A stretch of DNA of 64,000 bases, from assembly GCA_900770945.1 (NCBI GenBank), contig CAAGME010000015.1, positions 62,001 to 126,000 of the forward strand. Reading direction: 5' to 3'. Position numbers and translations under genes: made by a program. The notes below the pieces were generated by a model, which was given only the letters and a program-made list of their open reading frames with translations, was not told the origin of the DNA and did not search any database. Positions 59,568 to 64,000 of the stretch are shown here, one piece after another; position 1 is the first letter of the stretch, and each line of letters begins with the position of its first letter. Origin of the DNA: Clostridia bacterium (GTDB lineage Bacteria; Bacillota; Clostridia; Christensenellales; Borkfalkiaceae).

Positions 59568-59598
59568 AAAAAAGCCGCCCGGCTCACGAGCGACTTTT
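59568..59598 (-). terminator. rplS terminator
   Basis: On the minus strand AAAGTCGCTC pairs with GGGCGGCTTT (two or three G-U pairs) followed by further U. It lies about 35 bases past the rplS stop. Confidence 0.65.
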
Positions 59599-59630
59599 TG
59601 GATTGCCTTTTAAAATTACAAAAGTCAAAA

Positions 59631-59975
59631 TCAAAGAACTTCTTTAACCTTAGCGGCTTTGCCAGTACGACCTCTTAAGTAGTACAGCTTAGCTCTTCTG
59701 ACTTTACCTTTCTTGACAACTTCGATTCTGTCAATCTTCGGGGAATGAACGGGGAACGTTCTTTCCACGCCGATACCGAAAGACAAACGCCTTACGGTAA
59801 ACGTTTCGCTTATACCGCCGTGACGCTTAGCGATGACGACGCCTTCGAAAGCTTGTAATCTTTCTTTTGTTCCTTCAACAACCTTTACGTATACCCTAAC
59901 GGTATCGCCTACATTGTATTGAGGAATTTCGGCTTTCAGATTTTCTTTGTTAATCTGTGCGATAATACCTTCCAT
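59631..59975 (-). CDS. rplS: 50S ribosomal protein L19
   Basis: A 114-residue ribosomal protein at the subunit interface. I take the start at [14 protein letters not shown] (59975), where GGAGG lies 8 bases upstream; a longer frame to 60071 has no support and exceeds the family length. [49 protein letters not shown] and [19 protein letters not shown] are typical. In most bacteria rplS follows trmD and rimM, but here it stands alone next to the TrkA/RyR gene. Confidence 0.98.
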   Translation of the reverse strand: MEGIIAQINKENLKAEIPQYNVGDTVRVYVKVVEGTKERLQAFEGVVIAKRHGGISETFTVRRLSFGIGVERTFPVHSPKIDRIEVVKKGKVRRAKLYYLRGRTGKAAKVKEVL

Positions 59976-60116
59976 CAGACTTACCTCCGTATTTACTAAG
60001 TGTTCATTGCCGAAAACAAGAGGACCACCCGAGCCGTTTATTATTCTACCATATTGAAAAAAATGTTGCAACCTTTTTTAACGGTTTTTTCAAAAAATAT
60101 TTCACAATTGTTTTCT

Positions 60117-61964
60117 CTACTGTTTTCTCGACCTTATTACAATAAAGTCCTTTTCGAATTCCGCTTCGGAAAGCTCCTTTGTCGGAACGAGCGACGGGTG
60201 TGTTTTGGCGACGTCGTCCTTGACTTTGCCGTACACGTACCCTTCCGTGCGCATGTACGCCATCCACCTCTTGTGTTCCGCGTCGCCGAAGTTGTAACTT
60301 TCATCGCTTACGCCGAGCTTTTTAGCCGCATTTTGAGCAAAACGAGCGTGCAACGCTTGCGCGAGCGAAGCCCTGCGGAAGTATTCGTATTTCTTGAATT
60401 TATCGAGGTTTTCTTTATTTTTGCCCCAAGCGCGGTGGCACTTATACGCAAGCTGTTCGAGCGGTTTTTGCTCGATAACCTCTATTGAAAATCTCGTTTT
60501 AACGTCGCCTATAAGCGTTATGCCGTAAGAATTGCCGTTAAAGCTCTTCAAACCGTACTTTTCGACGGTGTCGTTAAGAACGTCGCTGTAAACGACGGCG
60601 AAAATCGGCGGCACGTCCCAGCCGTTTTCCTGAGCGGCAACGCCCAAAATTCTGCGCGCCCGCATTGCGCATTCGATATTCAACTCGTCCGTGCCGAGAG
60701 TTGCAAAAAACGTCGTTATCCTGCCTGCGGCTTTAAGCTTTTCGTTGAACTCCCCGCCGAGAACGTCCACACTGTCGTGAAAATGAATTTCGTAATACGG
60801 GCAACCTTCCATGCGAACGCCGTTGTATTTTATTATCTCCGGGCATTCCCCTTCGATGGTGGTTTTGCACCGTCTTTCCTTGTCAAAAACGTGAATAACG
60901 AGCTTATAGCCCGGCATTTGTCCCATCCAGCACAACGCTTTGATAAGTTCCAAGCTGTAGCTGCCAAAGCCTGCTATGGCTATATTCATCACCTTTATGC
61001 CGTTGTCATCGTACGCGTCGTCAAACACGGAATGAGTGCGCAAAGTGTCCCAAATCATATTGCGCTTGCGGTTAATGCGGCGAACCTTCAATCTGCCTTT
61101 GTCGGCGGAATTGAGCAGAACTTCGCTTTCGTCGCTACGGGCAAAAACGAAAAGCTGAGTGCGCGCGTTGTTTACGCGGCTGTCCTCCCGCGCACGTTCG
61201 ATAAAGTCGAGTGCTTGCACGAGGTTTGTCTGTTCGTTTTCCGAAATAAAGTAAATTTTTCTTAAATTTCCGTTGCCGCGGTACAGCTTGACGGAAGTTA
61301 CGTCGCCTTTAAAAAATATCGCGCCGAGCCGTTTTGCGGCGGTTTTGAGTTCTTCGCCCTCGTCAGTATCTTCCAAGTCCTCTATATCGGCAAAGATAAT
61401 CAAAGCGTTTTTGCCGTTTTCCTTAATATTAACCGCGTCGCGAGCGACGGCAAGCGAGGAAGCGGAAAGCACCGAAAAAACGTAAACGTTGCGACGGCGT
61501 AAAAAGAAGTATTTTACGCTTTGATTGAAATCGCTCACGAGCGAAAGTATAAACGTTGCGGTGAGCAAGGGCGCGATGACGTAATAAACGACGAACACGC
61601 TTGTGTAAACAACGCGCAAAACTTCGTTCACGCCGAGTTCGCCCGCGCCGAGTATTCCTTGAACGAATTGAAAGTCATCGTCCACGACGAACAAGCGAAC
61701 GGTGTTGTGCAAGGATAGGACAACGGACTTAAAAGCGTTGACTCCCGCAGCTTCTCCGAAGAAAACGGAGTTATAATAAAGCGGGAAAAACAAAGCAGCC
61801 GACGACAGGAAAAACCCCGCTATAAACGCGTAAACGGGCTTTAACGTGCCTGTTTCCTGCGACAAATTCCTCTTCTTTTTTATTCTCAACGTAACAAAAA
61901 CCGTGACGCAAAGAACAAAAAAGCAAAGCGACAAACACAAAATAAGTAAACCGTTAAAATCCAT
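60117..61964 (-). CDS. Membrane protein with TrkA/RCK-like domains and a C-terminal RyR domain
   Basis: A 615-residue protein. I take the start at 61964 (GGAGGG 7 bases upstream). About four membrane helices lie at 4-27, 45-65, 75-100 and 125-155. A first cytoplasmic nucleotide-binding-like domain (about 165-310) has NVYVFSVLSASSLAVARDAV. A second Rossmann-like domain (about 320-500) has MNIAIAGFGSYSLELIKAL, a GxGxxxxE-like dinucleotide loop. The C-terminal RyR-type domain (about 560-615) contains EHKRWMAYMRTEGYVYG and THPSLVPTKELSEAEFEKD. TrkA-N plus RyR architectures occur in bacteria with unknown function; an ion channel or transport regulator sensing a nucleotide is plausible. Confidence 0.7.
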   Translation of the reverse strand: MDFNGLLILCLSLCFFVLCVTVFVTLRIKKKRNLSQETGTLKPVYAFIAGFFLSSAALFFPLYYNSVFFGEAAGVNAFKSVVLSLHNTVRLFVVDDDFQFVQGILGAGELGVNEVLRVVYTSVFVVYYVIAPLLTATFILSLVSDFNQSVKYFFLRRRNVYVFSVLSASSLAVARDAVNIKENGKNALIIFADIEDLEDTDEGEELKTAAKRLGAIFFKGDVTSVKLYRGNGNLRKIYFISENEQTNLVQALDFIERAREDSRVNNARTQLFVFARSDESEVLLNSADKGRLKVRRINRKRNMIWDTLRTHSVFDDAYDDNGIKVMNIAIAGFGSYSLELIKALCWMGQMPGYKLVIHVFDKERRCKTTIEGECPEIIKYNGVRMEGCPYYEIHFHDSVDVLGGEFNEKLKAAGRITTFFATLGTDELNIECAMRARRILGVAAQENGWDVPPIFAVVYSDVLNDTVEKYGLKSFNGNSYGITLIGDVKTRFSIEVIEQKPLEQLAYKCHRAWGKNKENLDKFKKYEYFRRASLAQALHARFAQNAAKKLGVSDESYNFGDAEHKRWMAYMRTEGYVYGKVKDDVAKTHPSLVPTKELSEAEFEKDFIVIRSRKQ

Positions 61965-62036
61965 TTTCTTCCCTCCGTAGGACAAGTTCAATAAAAATAT
62001 TCAACTCGTAACGAGTCAACTTTTTTATATTTTACC

Positions 62037-62073
62037 ACAAAAACGAGCGTTTTGCAAGTCAAACGCTCGTTAT
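62037..62073 (-). terminator. Terminator of the second two-component operon
   Basis: AACGAGCGTTT (62042-62052) pairs perfectly with AAACGCTCGTT (62061-62071), followed by UUUUU on the minus strand. Confidence 0.85.
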
Positions 62074-62077
62074 TAGC

Positions 62078-62818
62078 TTAATTTATAAAAATATTGTTTT
62101 CTTGTAAAAATTCCATGAATTTTAGTTTTATCGTCGGCATAAGTCCGCGACTGACGGGGATTTTCGCACCGTTTTTCATGGTTATAGCCGAAAACGAAAG
62201 ACTTTTTATAAACCTCAGCGACACGATATAACCCCTGTGAACACGCAAAAACCCGTGTTTTGAAAGGGTTTTTTCGATTTCCGCCATAGAAGAACTCGTT
62301 TCCGCAACACTCCCGTCAGACATAAGAACGTTTTGAAAGTTCCTATTGCTTTCGATGTATTCTATAAGGTTGACGTCAATCGCCGCTATGCCGCTCCGTT
62401 TTTTCAGTATTATTTTATTGTCGGAAGCCTTTTCCTTTTCGCCCTTTGCAAAACGCAAAAACGCCGATTCGAGGTCGGTTAAAAGCTTGCTTTTTCTGAC
62501 GAACGCAAAGGGGCTTACTTCAAAAGTATCGAAAACTTTATCCTCTCTGCCGCTCACGAAAATAATCTTCACCGCGTCGAGCGAGGCTCGCAAAATTTTT
62601 CCGAGCTTTATTCCGCTAAGCTCGGGCATTTCCACATCGAGAAAAATCAGGTCAAAGGTTTTAGTTTTAGTTCGCTCCAAAAAATCCCGCGCGGAGAAAA
62701 AAGTTTCCACCCCGCCCGTTACGGAATACTTGTTCATCAAGCTTTTTACCGCCGACGAAACAACGTCGAGAGCTAACTTTTCGTCGTCGCACACGGCGAT
62801 AGAATAATAATCTTTCAT
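62078..62818 (-). CDS. LytTR-family response regulator (second system)
   Basis: A 246-residue response regulator. The receiver domain has the acidic pair in AVCDDEKLA, the phospho-acceptor Asp in LIFLDVEMP (about residue 59) and an Arg-Lys pair (AFVRKSK) in place of the usual KP. A LytTR domain (about 145-240) has IEYIESNRNFQNVLMSDG, FLRVHRGYIVSLRFI and IPVSRG. Its start overlaps the kinase stop by 4 bases, so they are coupled. It may act on the 22-bp-spaced repeats upstream of the surface cluster, but this is untested. Confidence 0.92.
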   Translation of the reverse strand: MKDYYSIAVCDDEKLALDVVSSAVKSLMNKYSVTGGVETFFSARDFLERTKTKTFDLIFLDVEMPELSGIKLGKILRASLDAVKIIFVSGREDKVFDTFEVSPFAFVRKSKLLTDLESAFLRFAKGEKEKASDNKIILKKRSGIAAIDVNLIEYIESNRNFQNVLMSDGSVAETSSSMAEIEKTLSKHGFLRVHRGYIVSLRFIKSLSFSAITMKNGAKIPVSRGLMPTIKLKFMEFLQENNIFIN

Positions 62819-64000
62819 TTTTTATCAACGCCTCCGTTTCTCATCATAACGTCCGCCGTAAAAATGCCGTTTTCGACCTTAAACGCAAAGCACCCGCCGG
62901 CGGATTCGGCTAATCTCGTAATTATTTTAGTGCCTATTCCATGCAACTGCTTATCCTTTTTGCTCGTCAAAAGGTTGCCGTCCTTAACGTAAATTTTACT
63001 TTCGTCAACAGGGTTTACCGTGCGGATAAGCAAATATTTGTCATCAAGCGATATAAACGCGCAAAGCGTTCGCTTTTCCTTGGGCATAGTCTTTAAGCAA
63101 TCGATGGCGTTGTTTAAAAGGTTCGTGAGAACGCTACCGAGAGCGACGTCGTCTATTTCGAGCGAATCGGGAACGGCGACCTTGGTTTCGAGCGTAATGT
63201 CGTTTCTTAACGCGCGCTCTTGCGCCATGTTGAGCGCAATATTGACGATATTGTTTCCGCAATAAGTTTTCGCGCTCGTTGCGTCCACCGTTTCGCCTAT
63301 GCTTTTAAGGTACTTTTCCGCACGGTCATATTCGCCTTTTTCGATAAGCGCGCAAACGTAGCCGTACTGATTACGTATATCATGCCGCACGGTGCGCATC
63401 GCGTTGTAACTTGTTTCGTAGTTTTTCAAAAGTTTTAGTTCGTTTTTACTGCGTTGTTCCTCGGCAAGCAGCACCCTCTTATCGTTGTACACCTTGACGA
63501 GCCGCAAAAACATGACGTAAGCGAGAACTTGTATAACAAGCAACCCGCCGCCCGTAAAAAAGCCGAAACCGAACGACTGCGACATTTTATCCGCCCCCGA
63601 AAACGCAACGGCAAGCCCGTTCATAACGTACCCGATAACGCTTATAGATTCAACGAGAACAAGAAAGTAAACGCTCATCGAATCGAACGCGCCAACGGCG
63701 TTTTTCTTCATCATGACGACTATTGCAGCGAAAATCAAACCTTGTATTATATTAGTGAAAAGGTACGCCCCGCCGAATAGCTGAGCCTTCATTTCCCAGC
63801 GCGTAAGCGGATAAATAAGCGGCGTTGAGTAAGCGTGAACGGAAACTATCATACTTGCACGAACAAGTCTGTCGACAAACGGTTCGTCCCTGTAAATCAA
63901 AAGCCCCGTTGCGCCCGTTATGATTGGCGTTATCAAATAGCCTAAATCGGAAGAAGGAAAAAACGTTACGTAAAGCGCGCTGTAAGCCATCATTATCGCC
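62815..64000 (-). CDS. GHKL-type sensor histidine kinase, 5' end beyond the window
   Basis: At least 392 residues are visible, and the frame stays open to the window edge, so the gene is probably incomplete. An in-frame ATG at 63993 has no clear ribosome site. The visible part has about five or six membrane helices (to about residue 180), a coiled linker and the phospho-acceptor His in MRTVRHDIRNQYGYV. The GHKL ATPase domain has the N box LTNLLNNAIDCLK and the G box KQLHGIGTKIITRLAE. It is the first gene of the pair with the LytTR regulator, overlapping it by 4 bases. The ligand is unknown. Confidence 0.9.
   Translation of the reverse strand, partial: AIMMAYSALYVTFFPSSDLGYLITPIITGATGLLIYRDEPFVDRLVRASMIVSVHAYSTPLIYPLTRWEMKAQLFGGAYLFTNIIQGLIFAAIVVMMKKNAVGAFDSMSVYFLVLVESISVIGYVMNGLAVAFSGADKMSQSFGFGFFTGGGLLVIQVLAYVMFLRLVKVYNDKRVLLAEEQRSKNELKLLKNYETSYNAMRTVRHDIRNQYGYVCALIEKGEYDRAEKYLKSIGETVDATSAKTYCGNNIVNIALNMAQERALRNDITLETKVAVPDSLEIDDVALGSVLTNLLNNAIDCLKTMPKEKRTLCAFISLDDKYLLIRTVNPVDESKIYVKDGNLLTSKKDKQLHGIGTKIITRLAESAGGCFAFKVENGIFTADVMMRNGGVDKK

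Noticed and set aside
1..64000. tRNA, rRNA and CRISPR arrays
   Set aside because: No tRNA-like cloverleaf, rRNA segment or regularly spaced repeat array was found in the intergenic regions.

Overview
The window looks like a chromosomal piece of an uncultured, gut-type member of the Clostridia (Bacillota). It has a spoIIID sporulation regulator, a PdaB-type polysaccharide deacetylase, an mraZ-rsmH-ftsL-like division block, AgrC/AgrA-type (GHKL kinase plus LytTR regulator) two-component systems, Gram-positive lipoproteins and strong AGGAGG-type ribosome binding sites. A placement near the Christensenellales/Borkfalkia-like lineages is only a guess. No rRNA, tRNA or CRISPR array was seen.

Layout. 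0-6.6 kb: a lipoprotein gene and a membrane-anchored, domain-permuted GH3 glycosidase, followed by a LytTR two-component system. The system's own promoter and the lipoprotein-GH3 promoter share the same double direct-repeat operator. 6.6-7.1 kb: non-coding and repeat-rich. 7.1-10.8 kb: ftsL-like, rsmH, mraZ (with MraZ boxes and a long, highly structured leader), a glutamate-racemase-like gene and rpsT. 11-17.2 kb: a ferritin-like protein, then a TetR-controlled ABC-2 exporter with two ATPases and a permease. 17.2-21.3 kb: a GNAT toxin/antitoxin-like pair between two copies of one hairpin, a P-loop protein, an orphan antitoxin-like protein, an M18 aminopeptidase and a short-chain dehydrogenase.

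21.5-33 kb: a compact, apparently intact podovirus-like (P22-type) capsid cassette. It holds an ArpU-like regulator, large terminase, portal, scaffold, capsid, head-tail adaptor, a gp10-like tail protein and two further late proteins. It runs from one promoter that carries a LexA/SOS box, and no integrase, replication or lysis gene is visible. Two exported, membrane-anchored genes lie inside and beside it on the opposite strand.

35.8-45.3 kb: an L-rhamnose operon (GH78 rhamnosidase, rhaB, rhaA, rhaD, GH2 enzyme) with a divergent DeoR-type regulator. 45.3-56.3 kb: a cell-surface polysaccharide cluster containing Big_2-domain proteins (one gene frameshifted), two parallel beta-helix proteins, a small membrane protein and a second permuted GH3. 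56.3-64 kb: an SSB-like double-OB protein, pdaB, a ROK glucokinase, spoIIID, rplS, a TrkA/RyR membrane protein and a second LytTR two-component system cut by the window end.

Taken together the metabolic genes describe a spore-lineage anaerobe that takes apart plant or host glycans at its surface under peptide- or ligand-sensing two-component control. The same stretch carries a possibly domesticated particle-forming phage cassette.
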